Source: Tachypleus tridentatus
Lineage: Eukaryota > Arthropoda > Merostomata > Xiphosura > Limulidae
NCBI RefSeq assembly: GCF_004210375.1
Contig: NC_134825.1
Location: 62,363,558 to 62,427,557, forward strand
Reading direction: 5' to 3'
Length of the DNA stretch: 64,000 bases
Shown here: one piece after another, positions 43,885-57,273 of the stretch
Layout of the letters: every line of letters starts with the position of its first letter
How positions within the stretch are numbered: position 1 is the first letter of the stretch
Notes under the pieces: model-generated
The model's database searches: none
Told to the model about the DNA's origin: nothing
Seen by the model: the letters and a program-made list of their open reading frames with translations, nothing else
Position numbers and translations under genes: made by a program

Positions 43885-44510
43885 TGAGAGTTACAAATGA
43901 CTATACGAGAAGTATCTGCGCTAGCCGTTCGTAATTTAGTAGTAGTGTAAGACTAGATGGAAGGCAGCTAGTCATCACCACCCACTGCTAACTTTTGGGC
44001 TACTCTTTTACCAACGAATAGTGAGTTTGACCGTCACTTTATTACGCACCCACGGCTGAAAGGGCGAGCATGTTTGGTATGACGGGGATTTGAACCCGCG
44101 AATTACGAGTCGAGTTCATTAACCACCTGGCCATGCCGGGCCATGTAAAAACAGAAACAAATAACAATAGAAAACAGTTAATGACCTTAGTTTGTTTGTT
44201 TTTTGTTTTTTTGAATTTCGCACAAAGCTACTCATGGGCTATCTGTGCTAGCCGTCCCTAATTTAGCAGTGTAAGACAAGAGGGAAGACAGCTAGTCATC
44301 ACCACCCACCGCCAACTCTTGGGCTACTCTTTTACCAACGAATAGTGGGATTGACCGTCACATTATAACGTCCCCACGGCTGAAAGGCCGAGCATGATTG
44401 GTATGATGGGGATTTGAACCCGCGAATGACGAGTCGAGTTCTTTAACCACCTGGCCATGCCGGGCAATGTAAGAACAGAAACAAATAACAATAGAAAACC
44501 ATTACCTTAG
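43885..44510 (-). repeat. Two SINE family 1 copies in a direct tandem duplication
   Basis: Minus-strand copies occupy about 43,885-44,145 and 44,195-44,470. Each is followed by nearly the same non-SINE sequence (AACAGAAACAAATAACAATA, GAAAACAGTTAATGACCTTA versus GAAAACCATTACCTTAG). The shared flank shows that the second copy arose by local duplication of SINE plus flank, not by a new insertion. Confidence 0.88.
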
Positions 44511-45379
44511 TAAAAGTGCTCAAAGAAGTGACCATTTCGTCATCAAGAATGTGAAAGGAGTTTTTGAGAAAGGTAATAAAAACCATAACAGTATGTTAAG
44601 AGAAAAAAAAAGACAATTCAAAATGTATTGTGAAGGTTATTGTAAATACCGTTATCACCATAATATTTATAATCGCAAAGTTTCCTTAGTTTAAAATGTG
44701 TTCTTTAGATACGTTTTAATATAATGTACCGATAGTTTTGGAAAAATGAATTTAAATATTAGATATAGAAAACTATGTTTAACTCACAGAAAACGTTTTG
44801 TTAATATATATATGCTCTTGATGTGCTTATTAAGTGGTGCTCACAACTACAATTTCGTTCAAGAAACCTTAATGGCGTAGTGTGGAGAATAATTATATGA
44901 TATGATTTAGTGTTTCTTCTGAACTATCTTCGTCAGTGCCTCATCCATATGCTCATGGCTAAGACTTAAAATTGGGTTTCGATAACGCATTGGGAAGAGC
45001 ACAAATAGCCTACAGTGAAGCTTTGCTTTTAACAAAAATCATCCCAAAACTGACAAAATTAGTTTTATTCATCTATTAGTAAGTCGCTATCATTATCAAT
45101 GTTTCTGATAAAGAAATCTGACGTTATACAAATCAGAGAAATATGAAATACTCCAAACTACATTTTCTTTTCTTTTATTACTGGATTTTAATTTTTTCTT
45201 CATTAATGGTAAGCACTATATCTCTACTTTACCAACGTAGTCTTACAACACTAGAAACCGTGTTTCGATACCTGTAGTGATCAGAGCATTCATAGCTACT
45301 TGGTTATCATTATGCTTAACTGCAAACAAACAAACAACAATTCTTATTAAAATGTTACTTTGAATAATGTTTATGTAAA
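44511..45379. other. Two SINE family 3 fragments, otherwise empty
   Basis: Fragments at about 44,960-45,040 (GGGTTTCGATAACGCATTGG, GAAGAGCACAAATAGCC) and 45,235-45,340 (TTACAACACTAGAAACCGTG, GATACCTGTAGTGATCAGAG) are both on the plus strand. Confidence 0.65.
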
Positions 45380-46450
45380 CTCTCTAACTAGTTTAAACTG
45401 GATATTTCAGAGATAGTAGTAATTACTGGAAGATGGATGGATGGCACGAGGCACGTATTGGTGAAGTTTTATTTGCTCGTTTATCAATAACGTTTGATCA
45501 ACAACGTTACCTGAATGTTTACAATATATTTTAAGTAGATTAATACTATGTAGTAATATTGAGTACATAGGTTCCCATGTTTGTTTTTATGTTGCTTAAT
45601 TACCCGGAATAAACTAACGTTTTACTTGTTTTTTTAAGAATACGTATCATTCCACTATCATTTCCGGCAAGCTGTTTTTTCTATCATATTGTTTGTTTTT
45701 ATTTACATCACCGACAAAACTAACACAACGTCTTATGTTACTCTTTCCAGTCTCATATTATTTGATTAATACGTATATTTTACAGCTAATATCCAGTTAA
45801 ACCTCACCAAAATACAAGGGAACGTGCGCCGACATATTTTTTGTTAATTAGTCAAACAAATCACTTTTTAACGTAATTATATAACGTGCCTTTGTTTTTT
45901 GAGATTTTGAGGAAGTAAGACCTCAATTGACTCGAGGTACACTTTCTATTCGTTTTAACATCAATTTCGCTGGTATCACATATTTAGAAGATAAAATTGA
46001 GGAGCTATGGATACTGAAACCCGCAACGTCCCACATCTCTGTCACCTTTTGCTGTCTGCAGTCACAAGTAGGAAGGTGGTTCCTCTCAAGAAGAGAGGGG
46101 GTAAACAGCAAACAACTATCCTTGAAGTTATTATTCCGTCAATATGATGTTTGGAGATAAAGTATCAAGATGATAACGTACTACTATACTAAACCTAACC
46201 CTAACTATTTGTATTGCTCCCGTACTTCGTCCTGCTATTTGGATCTTCAATGTTTTGGAAAAAGAAACCAGAAGTGGCTCTTCTGTGTGAAATGTTATAC
46301 AAATAAATTGGTCCACCTATATAATGTAGAAAATTGTCCAAATAATGAAGTTTGTTTCCTTTCCAATAATTTCTAGACATTATTTTACTATATATTATAA
46401 ATTTGTGTCATTATTTCTGAATTTAAATAAAAACATATATATTTATTATA
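45380..46450. repeat. Duplicated block, direct copy of 1-960
   Basis: TTAAACTGGATATTTCAGAG, ATTACCCGGAATAAACTAAC, CACTATCATTTCCGGCAAGC and CACAAGTAGGAAGGTGGTTC all match the window start in order. It lies upstream of the signal-peptide exon but in the opposite relative orientation to the other matching block at 38.6-39.6 kb, so an inversion separates them. Confidence 0.85.
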
Positions 46451-46532
46451 AAATAATTTGAAATGTTTGATTAACTATTTTCATCAAAACTATTAAAAAT
46501 CAGTTTATCAACGAATGTATTTATATTTGATG

Positions 46533-46805
46533 ACCCGGCATGGCCAAGCGTGTTAAGGCGTGCGACTCGTAATCTGAGGAACGCGGGTTCGCATCCCCGT
46601 CGCGCCATACATGCTCGCCCTCCTAGCCGTGGGGGCGTTATAATGTGACCGTCAATCCCACTATTCGTTGGTAAAAGAGTAGCCCAAGAGTTGGCAGTGG
46701 GTGGTGATGACTAGCTGCCTTCCCTCTAGTCTTACACTGATAAATTAGGGACGGCTAGCACAGATAGCCCTCGAGAAGCTTTATGCGAAATTCAAAAACA
46801 CACCA
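46533..46805 (+). repeat. SINE family 1 full-length copy
   Basis: CCCGGCATGGCCAAGCGTGT, GGGTTCGCATCCCCG and the full body with CCCACTATTCGTTGGTAAAA and GAAGCTTTATGCGAAATTC. It sits at the boundary of two duplicated pieces. Confidence 0.92.
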
Positions 46806-48879
46806 AACCAAACTATATTTGATATTAAAAATTGTATGTTGCAACAAACTATCTAAGAAGCTGTGTAATGCTTTGTACGACATATGTTGGTACATTATTA
46901 TTTGGAGAAATAAGTCCATTTGTTCAAAATAGTTTCCTCTATCATAAATATTATTATTATTAATTATGTTAACAGTGTACTTCAATATATGATTTGTATA
47001 AATTATCAATCTCTAGAACTGCAGGATAAATGCTATTAATATATTTACTTATTACTAGATTACTAATGGTAATTAAATCGTAAATATATATACAAGTTAA
47101 GCAAAATAATTTTGGATTTATTTTTATTATTATAAACACAGATTTTGCATGAAGGACTTTTACCTATAACTTATAAAATAATAAAAAAACGATTTTGGTT
47201 TAAATACATCACAATCATATGTTTGCCTTGAATAATATACTCAGCAAACAATTGGCAATTCACTTAACTGAATAAAAAAGTAATTAAGTCAAAAATTCAA
47301 AATATTTAGTGATTATTTTTTACACTGCAAGATGTAACTATAAAAAATAATAAATGTTGTTGAAATATTTATATAACTGTTTAACTTTCATTGGGTATCC
47401 AACAGTATCTTTAATGTTCTGAAAATAATGCTTACATGTCCAGTTACTCAACTTTACAGTGTTCAATCTCCTTTATGAAGTAAATGTATGACAAGATACC
47501 TATTTCGTCTCCAATTGTTTAATAACAACAACGAACCTCACAAAGAAATAGTTACACAGCTATTATTAGATGACAAGCATGCCATTCTTATATCCCTAAA
47601 TATGTATGTGTGTGTGTCTATATCAGATATATCTGATACATTTCTTTTTTAAACTTTTATGAAAACTAAGCTAGAATGATCAGAAGGGATTTAATTTCCA
47701 GACATTTCATAATACAGATGCTACTTATAGTTTACAAACACTAATAAAACACAAATTACCACACTTTTCCAGAAAATATTTACATATAAGTTCTACATAT
47801 ACAATGACAGTAAGACAATACTGATTGATAACATACATTATAAATAAATGTGTGCACCATTAAAATATTTATCCTGTCTGCTGAATACAAAAAGTATGAA
47901 AAATGAAAATGAATTTAATATGAAAAAGCAATATTTTAAACTGAAAGTGTAATCTAGTTGTTCATTTTATATGTAAATATCATTTCAGTACTTATTTCGT
48001 TATGCCTATTTTCATAATTTCTTACAATTGGATGTAGCAGTGTACATAAAGTAATAACATAAAGGTTGCATTTATTCCATCAGATGAACTTATTTTATCA
48101 AGCAGCCTCTCTTGATTCGTTATGGTTAAAAAATTATTCAAATAAAATTTGTTTTGATTTTTTTCCTGCTCAATTTCATGTTTACAGAAGTCACTGTATC
48201 TACTTCATATGTATTTTACTTTTCTTGAACCTGAGAGAAAAGGTTTCCTGGAAATATTATTGGATAAACTACTATGTTTGATACACAATATATGTACATC
48301 CCTTTTATAACATATTGTTATTTATTTTATTGTGTTCAGACCTATGTAGTACAACATTGTACTTCACACCTGAAACTAATCTTTGTTAATTTGAAGATGA
48401 TTGAAGAAGGTTGAAATGTTATTCTATAGTTATTTCAATTAAAAGTTTTTATATAAATACCAGACGTGTTGAGAATACATTAAACACTATACGCAAATCT
48501 TTCTGTATGATACAGAATTGTAACCTGTATACCTGAATTTTACAGTCTGTAAATTTCTATTTTGAATGTCCAATCAAACAACTTCGCACTCTTATATTTA
48601 TTTGTTTTCAAAATAAACGTGTTAATTACATAATGCTTTTGATTCAACTATCCCTAATTATAAATTTTCAAATTAGCTTATACATTTACAATAATTTGTT
48701 TGTTTAATAATAGTTTTTATCACTTGATAATTCTTTTCTTTTCGTTATTCGAAAAATGTATTAATACAATTGATGAGGTACAGCAATAATACCTATAAAT
48801 TTCGAGAGGTTATTCAACAGTAGAACTGATCTTATCCATATAGTAGACGAATAAAAAAGATGTCATAACTGGGCCATAA
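46806..48879. other. AT-rich; one duplicated fragment and one Penelope-like end
   Basis: Bases 47,115-47,230 match 970-1,080 inverted (AAGGACTTTTACCTATAACT). Bases about 48,395-48,470 carry a degraded GAAGATGATTGAAGAAGGTT / GAAATGTTATTC unit like the Penelope-like ends at 26 kb. No gene was recognised. Confidence 0.5.
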
Positions 48880-49519
48880 ACACAACAATCAAGAAATATA
48901 TGTCAAGTCTGCTCTGGACGGAGGCATTACAATATGTGATGCTGTACAACTGATACTTCCACGTAGAATATTAGTGGTAATCATCTTTGATGCAAGACAT
49001 CGGAAGTCTGGTGTGAAAGCTTCACATAAAGAAAGCTTATCAGATAACTTACAATAACTCTTTTATAACTGGAGCAGTAGAAATCTCACAGCTGATCAAT
49101 GTCACTAATTACACGATTTTTCTCATTGAATGTTAAGGCAACTTCTTTAATAGATGTCTTGACTTAGATTGAACAAATAAAAATACTCATAATATTGATA
49201 CTGGAGATACATCCCAAATATATCAGATGAATACAACTTGAAAAATAGGCTTTTAAGCATACAGATGCAATTACAGAACAGAAAGTGATAAAAACTGAGC
49301 ACTAATCATAAGGGATGAGTTATTGTATTTTTTAAGAAGAAGGACAGATCCACTAGATTTTGTTTGATTAACGAAATATTAGTGGTGTCCCAATAAAGAA
49401 CGTTTAAAGCAAATTGGTTTTTAATATTAGAATGAAAGATTGAATAGTAGCAAATGCAATTAGATGAAGTAAATAGAGAGAAAACAGCCTTTAATAGTAG
49501 CAACTTGTTGTGTTACAAT

Positions 49520-50040
49520 TTGGGTTACGTAATTCACCTGCTAATTTAGAAAAGTTAATGAGGTATGCTCACATAAACTCTGTTGGAATGCCATACTAAA
49601 CTACTTTAGTGACATAATTACACATGGAAAGATCTTTGATAATGTTTATGATGGACCAAGGAAATCTTTGGATTGTTTGAAGAAATAGAGCTCTAAGCAA
49701 AATTCCAAAAAGTGTGCATTGATTCACCAACTGATACATAGTCCGCAGAGATGCGCCTTCTACATATTCATCTATGACTGAATATATCCAGAATTTAGTA
49801 ACACTAAAACACTTGCATGAAGTAAGATGATTTCTTGGACTGTGCTTCTACTGCCTTCATTTTGTAAAATAATTTTTTGACACAGCTTATTCTCTGTACA
49901 AATTATTTGAATAATAAAACAAGTTTCGTTGGACTGTGATTGTGAACACAATTTAACAAAGCAAAGGAAGTATTACTATCCACTCCTGCATTAGTATACC
50001 AAGCAATTAAAGACAAAATTGTAAAACTTCTGATGTATTA
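49520..50040 (+). mobile_element. Ty3/Gypsy pol remnant (RT end to RNase H start)
   Basis: Frames with shifts and stops read PANLEKLMR, then VRxFLGLCFY and HFVK, then LYKLF, then FNKAKEVLLSTPALVYQAI. These match the Gypsy reverse-transcriptase C-terminus (EV..FLGL..YYR.F) and tether (F...K..L...P.L). Catalytic motifs are lost. No long terminal repeats were seen. Upstream sequence from 48.9 kb may belong to the same element. Confidence 0.72.
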
Positions 50041-50224
50041 TTACAAAGTCTATGTGTTAAAAAAAGAATAAATACAACACAAAAATGGAAGCACAAAATA
50101 GCAAAAAATAACCAATCTTAAAAATAAAGACAGATAACCCACAAGTGATGGCAATGAACTAGTTTGGTCTAATACTCAACTGAAAGATGCTCAAACAAGA
50201 TATCCAAGTCATTTTTTACATCCA

Positions 50225-50452
50225 TAAGACAAAAATGTAGTGAGGAAAGTAGGATCCATTATGGAAATATACCAACTGACAGACACAACTGCTACAGCTG
50301 GTATTTCCACAGTTTCTACATTCCAAAGTACTCCCTTATCTCCACAATCTTTCAACAACTTAACCCTTCAGGAAAAGACAGCAAAGAGAATAAGAGTAAA
50401 CTTTTATGGAATTAGATGTCATGTAGCCACAAAGTATTATAGTGAAGCATAA
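50225..50452 (+). other. Ser/Thr-rich open frame, origin unknown
   Basis: The frame MEIYQLTDTTATAGISTVST then FQSTPLSPQSFNNLTLQEKT and AKRIRVNFYG ends at a stop. The end is faintly like the first strand of a doublecortin domain (AKRVRFYRNGD), which could mean a retro-copied fragment. It has no splice sites or duplicate and lies beside the Gypsy remnant, so it may be part of that element. Confidence 0.2.
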
Positions 50453-50639
50453 TTCAATAAAGTGACTGTCAAAATCAGCAATTACTTATTCTGCCATTTT
50501 AAATACAAATGATTGGTCATTCATCTTACATTGATTTATGAGTTCTTACTAGATGTATATCAAAACATCTCATGACATTTCACTTCAATGTAGAATATAA
50601 TCACAATGAATAGCAAGTGCGGCATAGAACAAATATTGT

Positions 50640-52500
50640 ATGTTTAAGAGAATAATGGTTATACATTCCTGGTGTAACTTTAACCAGTTACCTGAAAGAG
50701 TTTTTTTAGGTCATCTTTATAGCCCAAAGTTACTTTTCATGTCACTTGGTTTTGCTATAAACGGGATATATCTCATTTGCGTATGGCATTCAAGATTACC
50801 TCGAAGTTTGTTCCTAGCCATCTGTATATTAACAGTGTCCATTAGGAGCTGCAAACATGTGATTCAGTCACGGAACTGATACTCTAAGCTATAAGAGAAC
50901 CAGAGTCGACAGATAGCGGTAGTGTACCTATACTGTTGGAGATAACTTGCATCTTCTAGCTGTCTAAGAATGTTACACAACTCAGTAGTTAAAAAATTTG
51001 TAAAAGATGGCAATTTTTATTTCACAATCTCAATAACTAACTCTGGGTGGTACAACAGATGAAAGGCCATGTTTGTGAAAATAAACTGATCGCGTCTGAA
51101 AATTAAACTACGTAATCAACATTTTTTTTATTTAACACACTTTATTATCGTCTTACTTTACAATCAATAGTTACTATGTTTATGAGTTTTAATGCAGCAT
51201 AATTCTTAACATGAAATCTAGCAAACATTGATTCACTGGTTTTAGAGAAAAAAGAATTACAAAAAATGTTAACATAGCACTAAAATAATCTTTATATACT
51301 TTCATTTGTTTTAAACGTAGACAGAGAAAGGAAAAGTAGTATCGATATTGTAAATATCTACCATTTATTTACGAGTTTTAGAGTTTGGTAGAAAAATCAA
51401 CAACATAATATTGGATTAGAAACAGATATTCCTATTAAATACCGCCTGGTGGGGCTAAACAGTTAATAGACCAAATATTTTGTATTGCAGAAAATTGATT
51501 GATTGTTTGTTTGTTTGTTTGTTTGAAGCTAAGCCTAAATTTACACAATAGGATATCTGTGCTCTTTCCACCACGGGAATTTAAATACGGTTTCTGGCTA
51601 TATAATATCCGTAGGCATTCGGCTGTGCCACTGAGGGGCCACAAACTGCAGATTAGAGCACCTTGTGATAAGTTACCAGTAAAATAATTTATGATATTTA
51701 TAAATATGTAATTTTGATAAATATTTTGGAAATTATCATTATTACTCTCACCAATATTATCATTATCATCATTATTATTTATCATTCATACTGTAAGGGT
51801 AATTATTAATTATCACAATAATTGTTAAGCTTGTCCTTTTAATTCGTTCGCTGTTCAAGTTACATTATTAACTTATTATGTAAAAATTAATCAAAAGTAA
51901 TAACTAAAATATAAATTTAGTTATACATATTCACAAATACCTTATATTTTTACATAACAAATATATATGTTTGGAGTTGATATCCTCACTGAAAAATAAC
52001 CATATCAAAGCAAATCACATTTAACATCATTTTAATAACAGTCCATTGAATTAGGAGTCTATAAAGTCAGAAATACTCTTCTCCCAGTGGCGCAGCGGAA
52101 TGTTTGGGGACTTACAACACTAAAATCCGAGTTTCCATACCCGTGATTCCAAAGCACAGATAACTCTCTATGTAGCTTTGTGCTTATGTACAATCCCCCG
52201 CTGGTACAGCGGTAAGTCTACGGATTTACAACTCTAAAATCTCGATGTGGCTTTGCTACAAGAAAACACACACGCTATCAACAAATAAACAAACTAATTA
52301 ATCAGAAATTTATATTTTATTCATTCTTTTCGTTTATAATTGACTGAAAATCTTTGATTAAATTTTGTTTTCTGTTGTGTACGGCTTTGTGTGGCGAAAC
52401 AGTCAGTACACCAAGTATTACCTAAGATAAATATTTAATTATATTATGAAATATTTAACAGCGAATACACAAAATAAATTTTGTAACTACCTTTTCACGT
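50640..52500. repeat. Duplicated block A, right copy
   Basis: Inverted match to 29,840-32,000. Its order relative to block B (A then B on both sides, each inverted) means the two pairs were not created by one simple palindromic event. It carries family 3 SINEs at 51,515-51,660 (-; shared with the left) and 52,083-52,190 (+), and a shortened family 2 SINE at 52,193-52,275 (+). Confidence 0.8.
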
Positions 52501-52579
52501 GTTATGATTGTTAAGGGCCTAGTGAGCAAATTCGTAATTCATATTTAACATGTCGCACTTCAGCTGAACGTAACCTGGA

Positions 52580-52765
52580 GCTTTGTTTGTTGTTTTTGAA
52601 TTACGCACAAAGCTACTCGAGGGTTATCTGTGCTAGCCGTCCCTAATTTAGCAGTGTAAGACTAGAGAGAAGGCAGCTAGTCATCACCACCCACCGCCAA
52701 CTCTTGGGCTACTCTTTTACCAACGAATAGTACCAAAACCTGAATTACAAGGTAATCTCATTTAA
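52580..52765 (-). repeat. SINE family 1 3' half joined to the 27.3-kb mobile piece
   Basis: The SINE body (AGCTACTCGAGGGTTATCTG to CTTTTACCAACGAATAGT) stops abruptly and continues into ACCAAAACCTGAATTACAAG, the same junction as at 27,415 in inverted orientation. Sharing one breakpoint means these are copies of one event. Confidence 0.85.
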
Positions 52766-52799
52766 TATTTAATAAAATATTTTTCGCTTGTTTTCCGTG

Positions 52800-52912
52800 T
52801 TGTCAGTTTATAAAATTGATTATATTATAGCATTTCTGCCTTAATTTTAACCTCAAAGTTACTTGTTATAGCAAGATACAGAGACGACGATCACTTGTCA
52901 GCGAACTTCCGG
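52800..52912 (+). repeat. Third copy of the sequence upstream of the conserved exon
   Basis: AAAATTGATTATATTATAGC, CAAAGTTACTTGTTATAGCA and GAGACGACGATCACTTGTCA match 25,720-25,815 and 60,620-60,725 in the same orientation. The exon itself is absent here, and unrelated sequence follows on both sides. Confidence 0.75.
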
Positions 52913-52964
52913 ATCATGTAGACCATTTTTTTTCACCAAAGAATTACGAATTTAAGATTAAATG

Positions 52965-53225
52965 CTTGTTTATTTTGTATTTCTCCGAAATCTACGTTAG
53001 CCGTCTTCAATTCAACAAAGTGTAAGACTACAGAGAAGGCAGCTAGTTATCATCATCCATCGCCAACTGTCGGGCTATTCTTTTACCAACGAATAGTGAG
53101 ACTAACCATCACATTATAATGCCCCACGGCTGAAAGGGCGAGCATGTTTGGCGCGACAGGGATGCGAAACCGCGACCCTCAGATTAGGAGACGCACGCCT
53201 TAACACGCTTTGCCATGCCGGGCCA
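52965..53225 (-). repeat. SINE family 1 copy, partner of 33.77 kb
   Basis: A full copy on the minus strand: GGCCCGGCATGGCAAAGCGT head, GGTTTCGCATCCCTG B box. It shares private changes with 33,765-33,950. Confidence 0.88.
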
Positions 53226-54469
53226 TAGACCTGGAGCTGGATGCTCTTCTAACATTTCAGAAGTAATGTCGAAATAAGCATATATTATTGAAAGTTGTAA
53301 TATCGTACTAAGGCAAAACTCGATCAGATTTACTAATGTCTACTTTACTAATGAACATAAGTTTGGATTATAGCAACTTGTGATAAACTTCTAGTGTGAC
53401 AGATGATATTCATTTATTATTTATTTATAATATATATATTATTTTTGATAACTAATAATATTATTATTAATATTGTACTTGATCATTATTAAAATTATTG
53501 GACTGCCGGGTACTTATAACTTAAAGTGTTTGAAAAATCCTTCTTCATTGCCGGGTGTTTTATTTAACCATTGGTTTTACAACTTCACTTACTTTGTCAG
53601 TTATATCGTCCACTTCTCCTTTTTGATAGAGATAGAATAATTTAATTCTTTTCAGTATGTTCACCACATAGACTGTCATATTTACACTAATTACATACAT
53701 ACCATGCTAAATAATCACCTATGACATTAACAATAATGTTCTTATCTTTCAGAAAAATTTTCGTTCACATTTTTATTTTTGTATTTAATCACTAGTCAGT
53801 ATCTTTTGCATGTAAAAGCTTAAATGCCTCTTTAATTCATGCTGCCATTTGTTATAGTTTACCCTTATCTTTAGTCATTACTTCTACCCAATTAAGGGTA
53901 GCCACCAGTTTCACCTACATGCTCTGTGCAAATTAAAGAATTTCACCACCAACTTCCATAAATATGTATTCTATTCCTGATGTTTTCAAATAAAACTTTT
54001 ATAAAAACACTCTTTGCAACTGTTTCACAATGCAGACTGTTGGCACTTAACAGTCAAACTACTCTTAAGCACTGTAACCAGGGAATGAATAATAAACACT
54101 AAATATAGGTGTCTGATTAGTCTCTACAACCATTCAAACAATGTAGTGTTTCTAATGGTAGGATAAATTAAATTTAAGTTGTATCTCCATAAATACTGAA
54201 TAAAAATCTCAAGCATTTATAACGTTATTGTACAGGGTGTTCACTGTACAGTTTTGTAATCATATTTTATTCAGTCTATTTCAAGCCAGCAACTGATAGC
54301 AATGTTTAGAAATAAAATAAGAAGGATCCAGTCCTGTATTGATGCCAACGGGGTCACTTTCAACATTGTTTATAATTGTCATTCATACTTACCACCTGTA
54401 TTCTATATTGAAACATGTCTGTTAATAAATATATAAGTTCACAGTGACTTTCCGAACACCTTGTATATG
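53226..54469. other. No gene recognised
   Basis: AT-rich sequence without SINE bodies or splice-bounded coding segments. The right-hand counterparts of peptide exons 1 and 2 were looked for here and not found. Confidence 0.5.
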
Positions 54470-54960
54470 CCCTCAGTTAAACTAGAGTTGGAATACTTGT
54501 TCAATTTTGGGCCTTTAGTAGGAACATTAATATGCTGGAAAGGATTCGTAGGAGTGGTGTTAGGATCATATTTTGGATGGAAAGGAAATTTGAGCATACC
54601 TTGATATGCCTGAAAAAATGAAGGGTTAAAAGGGATCTTACCAAAACTTTTAATATTTAATTGGGATTGATAGTTGTAGAAACGGTATCACTTTTTTTTT
54701 AATTCGCTAATAAGAATGACAAGGTTAGGGGAAATTTTGTCAGGGTAGAAGTCATAATCAAATAAGACACCCTTATTTTTCTAAGAGGTTGGTTGATCTT
54801 TTAAATGTGTTGCCTTCAGGTGTGGTAGATGCAGTTAATGAGCTGACTAAAGTTTTATTTTAGAATTTAGCACAATGAATGGAATGGTCTAGATGTACCA
54901 AGATATCCCTTGTTGTCTTTATATATACCTGTAAGAGTAGGGTGGGTCTATTAGGATTCT
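54470..54960 (+). mobile_element. CR1/L2-type non-LTR retrotransposon 3' remnant
   Basis: The frames read NMLERIRRSGVRIIFWMERK, VKRDLTKTF, a region like R.NFVRVEVIIK, then GVVDAVNEL. This is the layout of the C-terminus of such reverse transcriptases (LE.IQRR..K, L..RR...D...TYKI, FF..R....WN.LP..VV.A.S...FK). Stops and shifts are frequent. The subfamily is uncertain. Confidence 0.5.
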
Positions 54961-55124
54961 TTTTTTATGTCAGAGCATTATACTTATATAACTATCTGTA
55001 ATTTACAGTAGCCATAGGTAAGAGTACTGATCATATGAAGTTATTGTTGTGCATAGAAGGGTAGAAAATTCGTCCAATTTGTAAATTCAAAACTTCTATA
55101 TTATAACTGCAAACATATTCATAT

Positions 55125-55252
55125 TCCCAGTGGCACATAAGTATGTCTTTGGACTTAAAATGCTAAAAACAAGGTTTCAGTACCAGTAATGGGCAAAGAA
55201 CAGATAGCCCATTGTGTAGCATTGTGTTTAACTTCAAACAAACAAATAAACA
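55125..55252 (+). repeat. SINE family 3 copy
   Basis: CCCAGTGGCACATAAGTATG, TTCAGTACCAGTAATGGGCA, CAGATAGCCCATTGTGTAGC and an AAACAAACAAATAAAC tail. Confidence 0.85.
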
Positions 55253-56289
55253 GGTATTCATTGTTGCTTTTGTAACAAATTGCAAAGAAATGACATTTCC
55301 CTTATCTGTAGGGAGTCCATAATATGCACTACATTTATCATTTGTACGTTTGTCACAACACCACCTCTTCTCCAGTATGTAAGTACTTGTTTAATACTAG
55401 TTATACCTTTAACAGAACATAATTATAACTGATAACATTGGACCAATTAATTCATAATGTTCTATTAAAAATACATACAACTTACAGTTCTTGAACCTGT
55501 TACAAATATACATATAACTCTAAATAATGGTTTTAATGTCAAACGTTCCCTGGTGATACCATAGTAAGTTTTCGGAGATACAACGCCAAAATCAATGGTT
55601 AGGTTCCCTTGGGGACACAGCAGATAGTCCCATCTAGCTTTGCTATAAGAAAGCTCATATATTTGCCTTCAATCATTTTACCTTTAAAAGAAGTAGAATG
55701 AAGGTGTGTTAAAATAAATATATATTCCAGAGTTTTTAGATACTCTTAATGTATTATTTATATTTGAGGCATTGTTAGGAAAAGTAGGCCCTCACATGAG
55801 TGAGGAAATACGCTTTATTCTGGAGTGAAAGTAATGAAAGCGCTGTTTAGTAACGTAGAATGATATAAGAATTTGAATATTTATGAATTTCTTAATTCAC
55901 TGTGGGTTGTATTTATTTTATTTTATTGACAAGCCAGAACTAAGAGAACAGTACATTAAACTAACAGCTAATGTAGTAATGGTTATTTGACCTTTATTTT
56001 GAGAATGTGATTAAATATTGATTTGTATATATATAGATGTTTTGAAAAATTATTCCTCCATATTATTGAACTATTTCACTTCTGCTCTTTTAGCATTTAT
56101 GTAATATATAGAACATATTAAACAGATACCAAAATCAAATTCTCGAAAGCAAGAATTTTCTTATGATATCTATTTGAAGAATTTGTTTAAGAGGAAAGCT
56201 ACGAATGAAAAGCTACACTTTACACGAAATAAGTTTTATTCTTTCAAGAACATACTGTTTTTTGTTTTGTTTTCTCGTTCTTTTCGCAG

Positions 56290-56325
56290 ACCAGAGATAG
56301 TATAGAAGCTGTGATACAAGCTATG
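56290..56325 (+). CDS. Cys-rich peptide exon 3, right copy
   Basis: CGTTCTTTTCGCAG|ACC...ATG|GTAAGT gives 12 codons, TRDSIEAVIQAM. It differs from the left copy at two of twelve residues and has a standard GT donor. Splice sites are kept in both copies, which argues for past or present function. Confidence 0.5.
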
Positions 56326-57273
56326 GTAAGTGGATATATTTCTTGATTTACTTATGATATTTCTCACAGATAATTTTCTATTATATTTATAATTTGCTCA
56401 GGATAAATGTATATTCCGTAGCTTGTAAGATGAAGAATAAATTTTTCCTACCGACTCATGTACACTGATATTAGTAGAACATCAAAAAACTTGCGTGTCT
56501 TTTGTGTGTTTTTCTTTTAGCAAAGCCACAAAAGCTATCTGCTCAGCCCACCGAGAGGAATCGAACCCTGATTTTAGCGTTGTAAAAACATACTTTGTCG
56601 GTTGCAAAAATAATGGTAAAATAATGGTTGAAAAAATATGCCTCCCAACTTTATTTTCAAAGTCTACTTCTACTATATCTTATTTCTCAATGACAATGTG
56701 CTATAAACTATTTTAATATAAAGCTATTTGTTAAGTTATTTAACATTGATTTTTGGCTTTTTAATAAATTTTTTAAAATTTGCTTTTCAAAGTATAACTT
56801 TTTGAAATAAAACGTGTTACAATAAAAGATCGAAAATTTATACACGTCTCGATGTTAAAATATTATAATGTTTTGTCTTCCTTCTTAGCAGTATTCTGAC
56901 ATTTGTAAAAAAACAGTTGAACTTGAATGGCATGAAAATTAAATATCATTTTATCATGGATTCCATTTAAACTATTTATAAAACATATTTGATTACTTAT
57001 TAGATACTGGGATAACTTCATTTAACGTCTTTAAGATCATGGGAAACAAATATATACTTGAATAGCCTAAGTCAGACAGTTATTTGCATAAAAGTTCATA
57101 TCTAGTTTATATATATAAGTACTAGTTTAATAACTAGTACTTACAATCATCCCGTGTTGTTTTGTTTGAAATATATTCCTTATGTAAATTTTTGTGAAAA
57201 CTTAAATAGTTTGTATGCAATAAAAATCTCGTTCATGAATGTCTCGTTATTAACGTTCTGTTTTTCCTTCTAG

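Noticed and set aside
45923-46160. Overlapping open frames on both strands in the duplicated block
   Set aside because: The other copy at 490-690 lacks about 90 bp here and does not keep either frame.
46190-46205. Telomere-like CCTAACCCTAA
   Set aside because: Only about two units, present once in each duplicated block; too short to mean anything.
48395-48430. Second hammerhead ribozyme
   Set aside because: The core is altered (GATGATTGAAGAAGGTTGAAAT); the CTGATGA element is lost.
51435-51785. 116-codon minus-strand open frame
   Set aside because: Composed of SINE family 3 and flanking AT-rich repeat; not kept in the paired block at 31 kb.
57116-57142. Perfect 11-bp hairpin (AAGTACTAGTT with TAAT loop)
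   Set aside because: The paired block keeps only one arm intact, so there is no sign of conservation.
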